From the NCBI RefSeq assembly GCF_035917975.1, contig NZ_CP109130.1:1302001-1366000 (forward strand): a DNA stretch of 64,000 nucleotides, in the 5' to 3' direction. Both the position numbers and the translations under genes were made by a program. Source of the DNA: Streptosporangium sp. NBC_01756. Its GTDB lineage: Bacteria; Actinomycetota; Actinomycetes; Streptosporangiales; Streptosporangiaceae. Under the pieces are notes generated by a model. The model was not told the DNA's origin. It searched no databases and saw only the letters and a program-made list of their open reading frames with translations. This document shows, in pieces, positions 34,769 through 46,620 of this stretch. Each line of letters begins with the position of its first letter. Position 1 is the first letter of the stretch.

Positions 34769-36632
34769 TCTCGCGGGCGATGTCCTGCGCGTTCAGGCCG
34801 ATCTCGCTGAGGATCTTCGCCCGCTTGGCGTGGTCCAGGAAGCGCTGCGGAATGCCGTAGGTCCGGATCGGGACATCCACGTCGGCGTCGCGGAGCATCC
34901 TGGCGACCGCGTCGCCGACGCCGCCCACCCGGCCGTTGTCCTCCACCACCACCACCAGCTTGTGCGCGCCCGCGGCTGTCACCAGCGCCTCGTCCAGCGG
35001 TTTGACCCAGCGCGGGTCCACCACGGTCGTCGAGATCCCCTGGGCGTCGAGCAGGGCGGCGGCGTCCAGGCACAGCTCGGCCATCGGGCCGACGGACACG
35101 AGCAGCACGTCCGGATCTCCGGCACGCAGCACGTCCATCCCCCCGAGTTGCCCGACCGCCTCGATCTCGGTGGCCACCGGCCCCTTGGGATAGCGGACGA
35201 CGGTGGGACCGTCGTCGACCTCCACAGCCTCGGCCAGCAGCTCGCGCAGGCGCGGCTCGTCACGCGGGACCGCGACCGACAGACCCGGGACGACCTGGAG
35301 GATCGACAGGTCCCACATGCCGTTGTGGCTGGCGCCGTCGTCACCGGTGACGCCCGCCCGGTCGAGCACGACCGTGACCGGCAGCCGGTGCAGGGCGACG
35401 TCCATGAGGAGCTGGTCGAAGGCCCGGTTGAGGAAGGTGGCGTAGATCGCCACCACCGGGTGCAGTCCGCCGAGCGCCAGTCCGGCGGCGCTGGTGAGGG
35501 CGTGCTGTTCGGCGATGCCGACGTCGTAGAGGCGGTCGGGGTAGGCCTCGGAGAACGGGATCAGCCCGGTCGGGCCGAGCATCGCGGCGGTGATGGCCAC
35601 GATGTCCTTCCGCTCGGCGCCCAGCCGTACGATCTCCTGGCTGAAGACATTGGTCCAGCCGTGCGGCTTGGGCTTCTCCTCGCCGGTCAGCGGGTCGAAG
35701 ACACCCGGCGAGTGGAAGCAGTCCTCGTCGTGGTTCTCGGCGAAGGAGTAACCGAACCCCTTCTTGGTGAGCACGTGGACGATGACCGGGCGGCGGAAGC
35801 CGCGGGCCTTGCGCAGCGCGGTCTCCACGGCCTGCTCGTCGTGGCCGTCGACCAGGCCGATGTATTTCAGGCCGAGGTCTTCGAACATGACCTGCGGGGC
35901 GAGGACGTCCTTGATGCCCTTCTTCGCACCGTGCAGCGCGTCGTAGAGCGGGGGTCCCACCAGCGGGACCTTCGTCAGGTTGTCCTTGACGAACTCCAGG
36001 ACGTCCTCGTAGCGCTGGGTGGCGCGCAGCGAGGCCAGGTGTGAGGCGAGGCCGCCGATGGTCGGCGAGTAGGAGCGGCCGTTGTCGTTGACCACGATGA
36101 TCAGCGGCAGGTCCCGGTGCGCGGCGATGTTGTTGAGCGCCTCCCAGGCCATGCCGCCGGTGAGCGCGCCGTCGCCGATCACCGCGACGACCGTGCGGTC
36201 GGACTCGCGGCGCAGCTTGTAGGCCTTGGCCAGGCCGTCGGCGTACGACAGCGCGGTGGAGGCGTGGGAGTTCTCGATGATGTCGTGCTCGGACTCGGTC
36301 TGGCTCGGGTAACCCGACAGACCGCCTTCCTGGCGGAGCGTCTCGAACTGCGCGGCGCGGCCGGTGAGCATCTTGTGGACGTAGGCCTGGTGGCCGGTGT
36401 CCCAGAGGACGCGGTCGCGCGGGGAGTCGAAGACCCGGTGCAGGGCAATGGTCAGCTCGACCACCCCGAGGTTGGGCCCCAGGTGGCCTCCGATGCGGGC
36501 AGTTGAACTGACCAGCAGGTCCCGGATCTCAGCGGCCAGCCGGGGCAGCTCGTCGGCTCCCAGCTGTTTGAGATCCCGTGGTCCCTTGACCGTCTCCAGA
36601 AGACTGCCAGGCCGTCCGGTCCGCTCGCTCAC
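34713..36632 (-). CDS. dxs: 1-deoxy-D-xylulose-5-phosphate synthase
   Basis: 639 residues, full length. Thiamine diphosphate motifs are present ('[23 protein letters not shown]', '[15 protein letters not shown]'), with the conserved His in '[15 protein letters not shown]' and the transketolase-like '[18 protein letters not shown]'. The enzyme joins pyruvate and glyceraldehyde 3-phosphate with loss of CO2, the first step of the MEP isoprenoid route and a source for thiamine and pyridoxal. GTG 36632 has GAGGGG upstream. Its 3' end overlaps the dedA-family gene. Confidence 0.97.
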   Translation of the reverse strand: MSERTGRPGSLLETVKGPRDLKQLGADELPRLAAEIRDLLVSSTARIGGHLGPNLGVVELTIALHRVFDSPRDRVLWDTGHQAYVHKMLTGRAAQFETLRQEGGLSGYPSQTESEHDIIENSHASTALSYADGLAKAYKLRRESDRTVVAVIGDGALTGGMAWEALNNIAAHRDLPLIIVVNDNGRSYSPTIGGLASHLASLRATQRYEDVLEFVKDNLTKVPLVGPPLYDALHGAKKGIKDVLAPQVMFEDLGLKYIGLVDGHDEQAVETALRKARGFRRPVIVHVLTKKGFGYSFAENHDEDCFHSPGVFDPLTGEEKPKPHGWTNVFSQEIVRLGAERKDIVAITAAMLGPTGLIPFSEAYPDRLYDVGIAEQHALTSAAGLALGGLHPVVAIYATFLNRAFDQLLMDVALHRLPVTVVLDRAGVTGDDGASHNGMWDLSILQVVPGLSVAVPRDEPRLRELLAEAVEVDDGPTVVRYPKGPVATEIEAVGQLGGMDVLRAGDPDVLLVSVGPMAELCLDAAALLDAQGISTTVVDPRWVKPLDEALVTAAGAHKLVVVVEDNGRVGGVGDAVARMLRDADVDVPIRTYGIPQRFLDHAKRAKILSEIGLNAQDIAREITEAVARRSPVLENDPAR

Positions 36633-36752
36633 GGAATCATCCCCTCTGTTCCAGTCAGCATCAGACCGAGTCTAGTTCGCGTGGCGGGCGGCGCCTCCAG
36701 CGACGGAGATTCTGCACGTTTTATTCGCACTTGCAATACTCTTTGCCTCACC

Positions 36753-37628
36753 ATGAGCACTCTCCCCTTTAGGCAACTATCGTCACTCATCGTCGCTTCG
36801 TTGGCTTTCCCGCTGGTCATGGGGGTGGGAGTCGCGAACGCCGCCGCTCCGTCGACCGCCAAGACCTCCGTGGCCTCCGTCGCCCCCGTCGCCTCCGTGG
36901 CCTCCGTCGCCAAGGAGCAGGCCGTGCCGCGCGGCCGTGCCGCCGCGACGGCCAACCCCATCTACCGGACCGGCATGCTGCCCGCCGTACGGTGCACGAC
37001 CGGACAGCTCCGCGCGGGGAGCGCGGCCTCCTACAAGGTCTTCATGACCCGTGTGGACCGCTGCCTGAACCTGGCGTGGAAGACGCAGTTCAAGAAGGCC
37101 AAGCTGCCCTTCGCCCAGCCCAAGCTCCGCTTCACCACCTCCAAGGTCAGCAGCCCGTGCGGCCGCTGGCCCAAGGGTGCGGGCGGCTACTACTGCTCCA
37201 GTAACCGCACCATCTACATCGGCGTCTTCCGGGAGGTGCTGAAGAGCCCGTACGCCCCCAACCACGCCCAGTTCATGGCGCACGAGTACGCGCACCACGT
37301 GCAGCAGCTCGGCGGCATCATGAACTACTACGGCCAGAGCGTCTGGCGGGCCAGGACCTCCACCAAGCTCGCCTACTCCCGCCGTCTCGAACTGCAGGCC
37401 GACTGCCTCGGCTCGGCCTTCCTGCGGCAGATCGCCGACGACCTGCCGGTCGAGCAGGAGCAGTGGGACGCGATGGTCGACTGGGTCGCCGAGAACGGCC
37501 ACAAGAACTGGGTGACCAACGACCACGGCAAGGGCCGCAGCCAGGCCTACTGGATGCAGCGCGGCTACAACGCGGGCGGCCCGTCCGCCTGCAACACCTG
37601 GGCGGCTTCCTCCCGCACCGTCGCCTGA
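36753..37628 (+). CDS. Secreted neutral zinc metallopeptidase (YpfJ-like), copy 1
   Basis: 291 residues from ATG 36753. A Sec signal peptide ends at ANA (residue 30), followed by a low-complexity Val-Ala-Ser stretch (residues 39-53). The catalytic site is HEYAH (177-181), with the third zinc ligand probably the Glu of 'RRLELQADCLG'. Paired Cys residues (81, 104, 136, 148) would form disulphides outside the cell. It is a member of the neutral zinc metallopeptidase family of putative secreted proteases with unknown substrates. A paralogue follows directly; the canonical terminator between them separates the transcripts. Confidence 0.88.
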   Translation: MSTLPFRQLSSLIVASLAFPLVMGVGVANAAAPSTAKTSVASVAPVASVASVAKEQAVPRGRAAATANPIYRTGMLPAVRCTTGQLRAGSAASYKVFMTRVDRCLNLAWKTQFKKAKLPFAQPKLRFTTSKVSSPCGRWPKGAGGYYCSSNRTIYIGVFREVLKSPYAPNHAQFMAHEYAHHVQQLGGIMNYYGQSVWRARTSTKLAYSRRLELQADCLGSAFLRQIADDLPVEQEQWDAMVDWVAENGHKNWVTNDHGKGRSQAYWMQRGYNAGGPSACNTWAASSRTVA

Positions 37629-37657
37629 CCATTTATCGCTGACCATTTTCCACCGAG

Positions 37658-37694
37658 AATGCGGCCGTGCACTCCGTGCACGGCCGCATTTTTT
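37658..37694 (+). terminator. Intrinsic terminator with T tract
   Basis: Arms of 15 bases (37658-37672 and 37676-37690) enclose a 3-base loop and are followed by a run of six T (37689-37694). It lies 30 bases after the first metallopeptidase gene. This is the most textbook-like terminator in the window. Confidence 0.9.
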
Positions 37695-37735
37695 GACTTT
37701 ACCTCCGACATTGAATCCCATTAAGGTTCGGGATC

Positions 37736-38512
37736 ATGCGCACCCCCCTTATCGCCCTGCTGTCCGGCGTGCTCGCGGGTCTGCTGTTCGCCGGCACGGC
37801 GAGCGCAGGCGTCGTGGAACGGTCCGGTCCCGTGCCCACCGGCAAGAAGGCCCAGACCGACAACCCGATCTACCGGACCGGGAAACTCGAACTCAAGGAA
37901 TGCCAGGAACAACCGGTCATCTCCAAAGACCTCGACTCCGCGCGTGTCTATCTCGAGTTTTTGATGGAGTGCCTCGACGAAAGCTGGGAGTATCAGTTCT
38001 CCAAGGCGAAACTGCCCTTCTCCAAGCCGTCATTCGAAACCATCTCCCGGGCCGGCCGGCCGACCGCCTGCGGCAAGTTCCCCAAGGGCGCCCAGGCCAT
38101 CTACTGCGAGCGCAACAAGAAGATCACCTTCCTGCTGAACCCGGGGATCCTCTCCCGCCCGTCCGAGCTGCTCCTGTTCGAGGTGATGGCCCACGAGTAC
38201 GGCCACCACGTGCAGCAGCTCTCGGGCATCCTGGGTGCCGCTGACCGGAAGTACAACAGCGAAAAGGCTCTTCTCGCCGAGATCCGTAAGATCGAACTCC
38301 AGGCCGAGTGCCTCAGCGGCGCCTTCATCGGCAGCGTCTGGCAGTCCCTGGGCCGTCGCGAGTCCGACTTCGACTACGTCCTCGACTCCGCCTACGACAC
38401 CGTCAGCCACGGCAAGGCCGTCAACATCGCCTACTGGCTGAGGCGCGGCTTCGACCAGGAGAGCCCCGGCGCCTGCAACACCTTCTCCGCTCCCGCCTCG
38501 AAGGTCGCCTGA
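37736..38512 (+). CDS. Secreted neutral zinc metallopeptidase (YpfJ-like), copy 2
   Basis: 258 residues. Signal peptide to ASA (residue 24), then 'TDNPIYRTGKL', which matches 'ANPIYRTGML' of copy 1. The catalytic motif is HEYGH (153-157) and the third ligand the Glu in 'KIELQAECLSG'. The C-terminal 'YWLRRGFDQESPGACNTF' parallels 'YWMQRGYNAGGPSACNTW' of copy 1. The genes are an old tandem duplication, each with its own terminator, so they can be regulated separately. Substrate is unknown. Confidence 0.88.
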   Translation: MRTPLIALLSGVLAGLLFAGTASAGVVERSGPVPTGKKAQTDNPIYRTGKLELKECQEQPVISKDLDSARVYLEFLMECLDESWEYQFSKAKLPFSKPSFETISRAGRPTACGKFPKGAQAIYCERNKKITFLLNPGILSRPSELLLFEVMAHEYGHHVQQLSGILGAADRKYNSEKALLAEIRKIELQAECLSGAFIGSVWQSLGRRESDFDYVLDSAYDTVSHGKAVNIAYWLRRGFDQESPGACNTFSAPASKVA

Positions 38513-38527
38513 CCTCCCCCGTCTTCC

Positions 38528-38577
38528 GAAGCCGCCCGTCGCCGCCCCCCGGGCCGCGCGACGGGCGGCTTCTCTTT
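38528..38577 (+). terminator. Terminator after metallopeptidase copy 2
   Basis: Arms of 15 bases (38528-38542 and 38558-38572) close a 15-base loop and are followed by TCTTT. It lies 16 bases after the stop codon. Confidence 0.75.
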
Positions 38578-38583
38578 GCGGAA

Positions 38584-38646
38584 GGGCTCAGGGACCGGCT
38601 CTTTGCGAGCGGGGCTCAGGAACGGCCCTTTCGGGAAGGGCTCAGG
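38584..38646. repeat. Three short imperfect direct repeats
   Basis: GGGCTCAGG-type units occur at 38584, 38612 and 38638, each followed by a variant of GACCGGC and, in two cases, CTTTGCG or CTTTCGG; period 26-28 bases. The third copy enters the 3' end of the ROK gene, so the array may have arisen by slippage. No function is evident. Confidence 0.5.
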
Positions 38647-39883
38647 AACCGGCCCGGAGGAGGACTTCCAGGGGGTCGGCCAGGACCTGGGCGAAGGCCA
38701 GCTCGGCGGCGCCCACCAGGGTCGCGTCATCGCCGAGGGCCGAGGTGCGGAGGCGGAGGACATCGCGTGACGGGGAGAGTGCGTCGACGGCGACCCGGCT
38801 GCGGACCTGGGCGGCGGAACCGAGGTAGACCTCGCGGAGCATGCCGCCGAAGACGACCATCTCGGGGTTGAAGACGTTGACGAGGTTGGCGACCCCCAGG
38901 CCGAGCCAGTCACCGACGCGGCTCAGCGCCGCCTGCGCGACGATGTCGCCGCGGTCGGCGGCGTCGACCACGGCACGGACGGCGTCCCGGCCCATCTCCG
39001 GTCCGAGGCGGCCCGCGGCCTCCAGCACCGCCCGCTCCCCCGCCTCGGCCTCCAGGCAGCCGAGCGAGCCGCAGCCGCAGAGACGGCCCTTGGGGTTGAC
39101 GACCATGTGCCCGACCTCGCCGCCGAAACCCTGGTGGCCGCCGAGCAACTGGCCGTTGACGATCACGCCGCCGCCGATGCCGACGTCGCCGTGCAGGTAT
39201 ATGAGGTCGCGGCAGCCGACCCCGACGCCACGGGTGTGCTCGGCGAGGGCGGCGAGGTTGGCGTCGTTGCCCACCGTCACCGGCAGGCCGAGTGCCAGCC
39301 GGCGGGTCATCTCCGCCGCGAACGGCACGTCCACCGACCCCAGGTTGGGCCCGAACCTGATGATCCCGTCGCTCCGGTCCACTCCACCGGAGACGGCCGC
39401 GGCCACCCCGACGCACACCGTGTCGGGCCGGGTCCTGCGGTGCATCTGCCGGGCGAACCCGGCGAGCGGGCCGACGATCTCTTCCAGGGAGAAAGGGCCG
39501 CGGCGCCGTACCGTCTCCCGCCGGTCGAGGATCGTGCCGCCCAGGCCGACGCGGGCGGCCACCAGCCGGTCGACGCCCACGTCGAGGGCGAACACGTAGA
39601 CCCGCGCCGACTCCGGCCGGACCACCAGAGACGGGCGCCCGGCCCGGCCCGTCTCCTTGGGAAGCTCCTCCCTGACCAGACCGGCGGCGGTCAGGTCGGC
39701 GGTGAGGGCCATGATGGTGCTGCGGTTGAGCCCCATCCGGCTGGTGAGCTCGGCGCGCGAGGTCGGGCCGCTGAGGTGCACGTGCCTGAGCAGGGCGCCG
39801 AGGTTGTGGCGCCTGATCTCCTCCTGGGAGGGGCCAGCCCGCATCGCTTGGGTGTCCTTCGGGGGGTCGGGGTCGCTGATCAC
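38642..39883 (-). CDS. ROK family transcriptional repressor (XylR/Rok7B7-like)
   Basis: 413 residues. GTG 39883 overlaps the stop of the permease gene (GTGA); ATG 13 codons on is an alternative. The N-terminal winged HTH ('LSGPTSRAELTSRMGLNRSTIMALTADLTAAGLV') precedes a ROK kinase-like domain with the zinc-binding 'GRLCGCGSLGCLEAEAG' and 'GVGIGGGVIVNGQLLGG'. It is the last gene of a xylFGH-type operon. In Streptomyces coelicolor the same order, as I recall, has Rok7B7, which responds to xylose uptake and influences carbon control and antibiotic production. It should repress this operon and possibly wider targets. Confidence 0.9.
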   Translation of the reverse strand: MISDPDPPKDTQAMRAGPSQEEIRRHNLGALLRHVHLSGPTSRAELTSRMGLNRSTIMALTADLTAAGLVREELPKETGRAGRPSLVVRPESARVYVFALDVGVDRLVAARVGLGGTILDRRETVRRRGPFSLEEIVGPLAGFARQMHRRTRPDTVCVGVAAAVSGGVDRSDGIIRFGPNLGSVDVPFAAEMTRRLALGLPVTVGNDANLAALAEHTRGVGVGCRDLIYLHGDVGIGGGVIVNGQLLGGHQGFGGEVGHMVVNPKGRLCGCGSLGCLEAEAGERAVLEAAGRLGPEMGRDAVRAVVDAADRGDIVAQAALSRVGDWLGLGVANLVNVFNPEMVVFGGMLREVYLGSAAQVRSRVAVDALSPSRDVLRLRTSALGDDATLVGAAELAFAQVLADPLEVLLRAGS

Positions 39884-41127
39884 CTTAGACCAGTGGCGGC
39901 CGCCCGCTTGCGGGACAGTGCGTCCACCCCGGCTGCCAGCAGCAGGACCGATCCGGTGACCATGAACTTCACCCCGGAGCTGTAGCCCATCAGGCCCATG
40001 CCGTTCTCGATGATCGCGACCACGGTGCCGCCGAGGATGGCGTCCAGCACCCGGCCCTTGCCGCCGAACAGGCTGGTCCCGCCGATCACGGCGGCGCCCA
40101 CCGCGTACAGCAGCACGTTGCTGCCGCCGGTGTTGGGGTCGACCGAACTGGCCCGGGAGGCGGCGATGATTCCGCCGACGGCGGCCATGGAGGAGCAGAT
40201 CACGAAAGCGCTGATCTTCATCCGGTCGACGTTGATGCCCGCCCGGCGCGCGGCCTCGGCGTTGCCGCCGACCGCGTAGAGGTGCCGTCCGAACGCGGTA
40301 CGGCGGAGCACGAACGTCCAGATCAGCAGGAGCACCACGATGATCGGCACCACGATCGGCACGCCCGCGAGCGAGACGACCGCCGGGTTGCGGCTGCGTT
40401 CCACGTTGAGGAAGTAGACGGCGAGCCCGCCGAGCACGGCGAGGGCGCCCACCCGGACCGCGATCAGCGAGATCGGGTCGGACGTCAGGCCCCGGGCGGC
40501 CCTCTTGCGGGCCCGCAGCAGCTGCAGCGCGGCGTAGGCGACGACTCCGGCGGCCAGCAGGATCCAGCCCAGCGTGGGCGGGAGGTTCTTGTTGGCGATC
40601 GCGAGGATCGTCTGATCGCGGATGGCGATGATGGTGCCGCCCTTGATCAGCAGCAGCACGAGCCCCTGGAAGGCCAGGAAGGCGGCGAGGGTCACCACGA
40701 AGGAGGGAATGCCGAGCTTGGTGACGATGGAGCCGAGTGTGGCACCGATCACCACACCGGCCAGGATGGCCACCAGCACCGCCAGATACCAGGGCAGCCC
40801 CTGGTTGGTGAGCATGATCGCGAGAATCGAGGCGCAGACGCCGCTGGCGAAGCCCGCCGACAGATCGATCTCACCGAGGAGCAGCACGAAGACCAGGCCC
40901 ATGGCGATCACGATGACCGCGGCGCCCTGGGTGAGCAGGTTGGCGAAGTTGCCCGAGGTGAGGAAGGAGGGGCGCAGGATGGCGAAGACCGTGCAGAGCA
41001 CGACGAGGCCGAACACCGCGGGCAGTGCGCCCATCTCGCCGCCGCGGACCCGCTCGACGTAGCCGCGGATGTTGGAGCCGATGGAGGGTGCCTCCGGCGC
41101 GCGCTCGGGGGAAATCGTGGCGGTCAT
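39880..41127 (-). CDS. xylH: Sugar ABC transporter permease, XylH-like
   Basis: 415 residues, about ten membrane helices, family BPD_transp_2 (CUT2). 'LVFVLLLGEIDLSAGFASGVCASILAIML' and 'GVAVIGGTSLFGGKGRVLDAILGGT'-like blocks are typical for ribose/xylose permeases ('GTSLFGGKGRVLDAILGG' is seen here near residue 350). ATG 41127 overlaps the stop of the ATPase gene (ATGA). It forms the channel for the sugar bound by the lipoprotein encoded at 41949-43067, probably D-xylose by operon context. Confidence 0.9.
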   Translation of the reverse strand: MTATISPERAPEAPSIGSNIRGYVERVRGGEMGALPAVFGLVVLCTVFAILRPSFLTSGNFANLLTQGAAVIVIAMGLVFVLLLGEIDLSAGFASGVCASILAIMLTNQGLPWYLAVLVAILAGVVIGATLGSIVTKLGIPSFVVTLAAFLAFQGLVLLLIKGGTIIAIRDQTILAIANKNLPPTLGWILLAAGVVAYAALQLLRARKRAARGLTSDPISLIAVRVGALAVLGGLAVYFLNVERSRNPAVVSLAGVPIVVPIIVVLLLIWTFVLRRTAFGRHLYAVGGNAEAARRAGINVDRMKISAFVICSSMAAVGGIIAASRASSVDPNTGGSNVLLYAVGAAVIGGTSLFGGKGRVLDAILGGTVVAIIENGMGLMGYSSGVKFMVTGSVLLLAAGVDALSRKRAAATGLR

Positions 41128-41888
41128 ACCGTGACTCCGTTGGTGAGGCCGAGGTCGCCGCTCCGGCCAGAGGTGATCAGTTCGACGACCTGCGCGTGGG
41201 TGACGTCGGCGGTCTTCACCTGGGCGGCCATCCGGCCGAGGTAGAGCGCTGCGATCCGGTCGGACACGGCGAACACGTCGTTCATGTTGTGTGAGATGAG
41301 TACGACGGCCAGGCCCTGGTCCGCCAGGCGGCGGACCAGCTCCAGCACCTGTGCCGTCTGGGCCACGCCGAGCGCGGCGGTGGGCTCGTCGAGGATGACG
41401 ACCTTGCTGTTCCAGAGCACGGCCTTGGCGATGGCCACGGTCTGCCGCTGGCCACCGGAGAGGCTGGCGACGTGCTGGCGGATGGACTTGACGGTCCTGA
41501 CCGACAGGCTCTCCAGGGTCTTGGCCGCCATCTCCTCCATCGTGTCCTCGTCGAGCACAACGCCGCGCTTCTTCTCACGGCCGAGGAACATGTTCTGGAC
41601 GATGTCCAGGTTGTCGCAGAGTGCGAGGTCCTGGTAGACGATCTCGATGCCCAGCTCGCCCGCGTCACGCGGACTGTGGATCTGGACGGACTTGCCGTCG
41701 AAGAAATACTCGCCCGAGTCGATCGGGTGGATGCCTCCGACGCACTTGACGAGAGTGGACTTGCCTGCGCCGTTGTCGCCGACCAGCGCGGTGACCTCTC
41801 CGGGGTAGACGGAGAAGTCGACGTCGTGCAGAACCTGCACGGGACCGAAGCTCTTGTCGATCCCACGGAGTTCCAGTACGGGGTTCAT
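41124..41888 (-). CDS. xylG: Sugar ABC transporter ATP-binding protein, XylG-like
   Basis: 254 residues from ATG 41888 (GAGGAGC ahead). It contains one ABC domain with Walker A 'GDNGAGKST', Q loop 'VYQDLALCDN', signature 'LSGGQRQTVAIA' and Walker B 'VVILDEPTA'. Enteric XylG has two fused ABC domains (about 500 residues); the half-size form here would act as a homodimer, as in other actinomycete xyl operons. It powers uptake with the XylH-like permease and the XylF-like binding protein. Confidence 0.92.
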   Translation of the reverse strand: MNPVLELRGIDKSFGPVQVLHDVDFSVYPGEVTALVGDNGAGKSTLVKCVGGIHPIDSGEYFFDGKSVQIHSPRDAGELGIEIVYQDLALCDNLDIVQNMFLGREKKRGVVLDEDTMEEMAAKTLESLSVRTVKSIRQHVASLSGGQRQTVAIAKAVLWNSKVVILDEPTAALGVAQTAQVLELVRRLADQGLAVVLISHNMNDVFAVSDRIAALYLGRMAAQVKTADVTHAQVVELITSGRSGDLGLTNGVTV

Positions 41889-41948
41889 GTGGGCTCCTCG
41901 ATGCGGGGGCACGGCCGGCGGAGGTCCACCGGCCGTGTCCCCTGCGCG

Positions 41949-43067
41949 TTACTGGATTCCGGCCTCGGTGCACTTGGCGGCGTAGTCGCCGGTGCACAGC
42001 TCGTCCTTGGTCACGTAACCGTCGGCCACGACGTCCTTGACGTTGTCGAGGTAGATGGCCTGCGGGTCGAGCAGGACGGCGGGGACGTCCGCGTTGCTCT
42101 CGGTGTCCTTGACCGAGCCGGTCGCCGCGGGCTTCTCGCCCTTGGCGAGGGCGATGGCGAGCTGGGACGCCGCGTCGGCCTCCTTCTTGATCGCCTTGTA
42201 GACCGTCATGCACTGGTCGCCGGCGAGGATGTTCTGCAGCCCCTGCACGGTGGCGTCCTGGCCGGTGACCGGGACCTTGCCGTTGAGGTTGTTCTTCTTC
42301 AGCACGGTGATGGCGGCGTTGCCGAGACCGTCGTTGGCGGCCAGCACGCCGCCGATCTTCGGCTGTTCGGTGAGCATCTGCTCGAAGATCGTGCCCGCCT
42401 GCGCGTTGTCCCAGTCCGGCACCGACTGGTCCGGGCCCTTGACGTAGTCCTTGGAGTCGTACTTGGCCTTGAGCACGCCGTCGTAGCCGTTCTTGAACAA
42501 CGTGGCGTTGTTGTCGGTGGGCGAGCCGTTGAGCTCGGCGATGATCGGCTTGTCGGCCTTCTTGTCGGTCAGGCACTTGACCAGGCCCTCACCCTGCAGG
42601 GTGCCGACCTTGGTGTTGTCGAAGCTGACGTAGTAGGAGGCGCCGCCGTTCAGGGTCAGCCGGTCGTAGTCGATCGTGGCCACGCCCTGGGACTTGGCCT
42701 TGTCGAGCACGGCCTTACCGGTGCCGCTGTCCAGGTTGACGATCATCAGCACGGTCGCGCCGTTGGTGATCATCTGGTCGGCGATGGTCTGGAACTGGGT
42801 CTTGTCGCCCTGGGCGTTCTGGATGTCGTAGGCGACGCCCGCGGCCTTGAACGCCTCCTCCAGATACTTGCGGTCCGCGGTCTCCCAGCGGGCCGAGGAC
42901 TTGCTGTCCGGCAGGATGACGCCGACCTTGCCGGCGGCCGCCTGGCTCGCGGCGGGAGCGGAGGAGCTGCTCTGGGCGGTGGTGGTGCCGCTGTCATCAC
43001 CGCAGGCCGTGAGACCGAGGGTCATCACAGCGGCGGCGGCGGTCAGGCTGAGGATCCCCTTGCGCAT
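41949..43067 (-). CDS. xylF: Sugar-binding lipoprotein, XylF-like
   Basis: 372 residues from ATG 43067. Lipobox LGLTAC (Cys 22), then a Ser/Ala linker and a periplasmic-binding fold of the ribose/xylose type: 'KVGVILPDSKSSARWETADRKYLEEAF', 'IAELNGSPTDNNATLFKNG', 'VPVTGQDATVQGLQNIL'. It delivers a pentose, probably xylose, to the permease encoded downstream. It is the first gene of the operon; its promoter lies in the 43068-43260 stretch. Confidence 0.92.
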   Translation of the reverse strand: MRKGILSLTAAAAVMTLGLTACGDDSGTTTAQSSSSAPAASQAAAGKVGVILPDSKSSARWETADRKYLEEAFKAAGVAYDIQNAQGDKTQFQTIADQMITNGATVLMIVNLDSGTGKAVLDKAKSQGVATIDYDRLTLNGGASYYVSFDNTKVGTLQGEGLVKCLTDKKADKPIIAELNGSPTDNNATLFKNGYDGVLKAKYDSKDYVKGPDQSVPDWDNAQAGTIFEQMLTEQPKIGGVLAANDGLGNAAITVLKKNNLNGKVPVTGQDATVQGLQNILAGDQCMTVYKAIKKEADAASQLAIALAKGEKPAATGSVKDTESNADVPAVLLDPQAIYLDNVKDVVADGYVTKDELCTGDYAAKCTEAGIQ

Positions 43068-43676
43068 GGTGCACGGGTCCTTTCTTCGGGAATTGAGGGG
43101 CAGAAGTGGGGCATAGATCTGGGGTGGGGGCATGCCAAGCTCGCGGGTACGGCCGTCCGGGTTCCGGCTCGCCGTTCCGTTGAATGTTGTTTGCCGCAAC
43201 GTATTCCGCCGTTGGCCAGGAGCACCAGCCCCTGGACGGGTAAAGTTTGTTGTGTCCGGTAACAATCCAGAAACGCAGACTTAACCGATCGCGCCCTGCG
43301 CGATCAACGTCGGGAGCGGTAACCGGCCCCTGAGCGGCTTTCCGTCCCGGTCCCGGATCAGAGAAGCGCCCGGCGGCCTCACTCAACTTCAACTCCATCA
43401 AGAAGGCCGGCGACTACTCGCTCAAGGACCAGCCGTACCAGCCCTGCCGATGGCCCGCGGCATGGCCCCGCTCCCCAGCGGGGTCATCGCCCGAATCGCC
43501 GCTGGACGGCCCTGCCCGGCAGCGCGAAGCCCGGCCCTCACCGACCCACTCCGCGCCGCGCCGGACGGCCCGCAGACGCGAAACCGCCCGGCGGGATGAT
43601 GTCCCACCGGGCGGTTCTCGTGCGGGGTTTCCCCCGTTACGGGCGGAGGCTCACGTACGGCCCCGCCACCCCTGGC
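43068..43676. other. Non-coding region between xylF and acnA
   Basis: This 609-base stretch holds the promoter and operators of the xyl operon on its left side. Candidate ROK sites are the partly symmetrical GTTGTTTGCCGCAAC (about 43185-43200) and TTGTT...AACAA near 43246-43265. A perfect hairpin (arms GATCGCGC/GCGCGATC, 43287-43305) follows. At about 43378-43450 the plus strand reads like a piece of a protein ('LNFNSIKKAGDYSLKDQPYQPC') without start or stop context, perhaps a gene remnant. The acnA terminator lies at 43582-43616. Confidence 0.45.
43582..43616 (-). terminator. Terminator of acnA
   Basis: Outer arms AACCGCCCGG (43582-43591) and CCGGGCGGTT (43607-43616) with inner GGGA/TCCC pairs form a 35-base hairpin 61 bases beyond the acnA stop on the minus strand. 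Confidence 0.65.
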
Positions 43677-46448
<2,772 letters not shown>

Positions 46449-46538
46449 GATTGGCCTCCCTCATCACCCAGTTGTCCGACGCGCCACCATAAAAAGGCGC
46501 ATCTGAATCCTGCCGCACCCTTGGAGTGCCCATGTCAG

Positions 46539-46557
46539 TTAGGTCTGCCTAACCAGG
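46539..46557. promoter_or_regulatory. Possible iron box (DtxR/IdeR-like) ahead of acnA
   Basis: TTAGGTCTGCCTAACCAGG matches the 19-base DtxR/IdeR consensus TTAGGTTAGSCTAACCTAA at 14 positions, and GTTAGG/CCTAAC (46538-46553) form a 6-bp inverted repeat. It lies 91 bases before the acnA start. Aconitase needs iron, so repression at low iron or activation by the regulator is plausible. Confidence 0.45.
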
Positions 46558-46578
46558 GCCTCGGGGCCGCGGCGAATC

Positions 46579-46620
46579 TCTCGACATCAAGATATCCCCA
46601 GAGATATCTCGACATCAAGT
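46579..46620. promoter_or_regulatory. Two direct copies of TCTCGACATCAAG in the acnA promoter region
   Basis: The copies are at 46579-46592 (TCTCGACATCAAGA) and 46607-46620 (TCTCGACATCAAGT), 28 bases apart, with two GATATC sites between. Each copy is an imperfect palindrome (TCTcGA..TCaAGA). The even spacing suggests cooperative binding of a dimeric regulator ahead of acnA; the regulator is not known. Confidence 0.6.

Noticed and set aside
41472-43262. A 596-codon plus-strand frame opposite the xylG and xylF genes
   Set aside because: Antisense shadow of clear ABC transporter genes.
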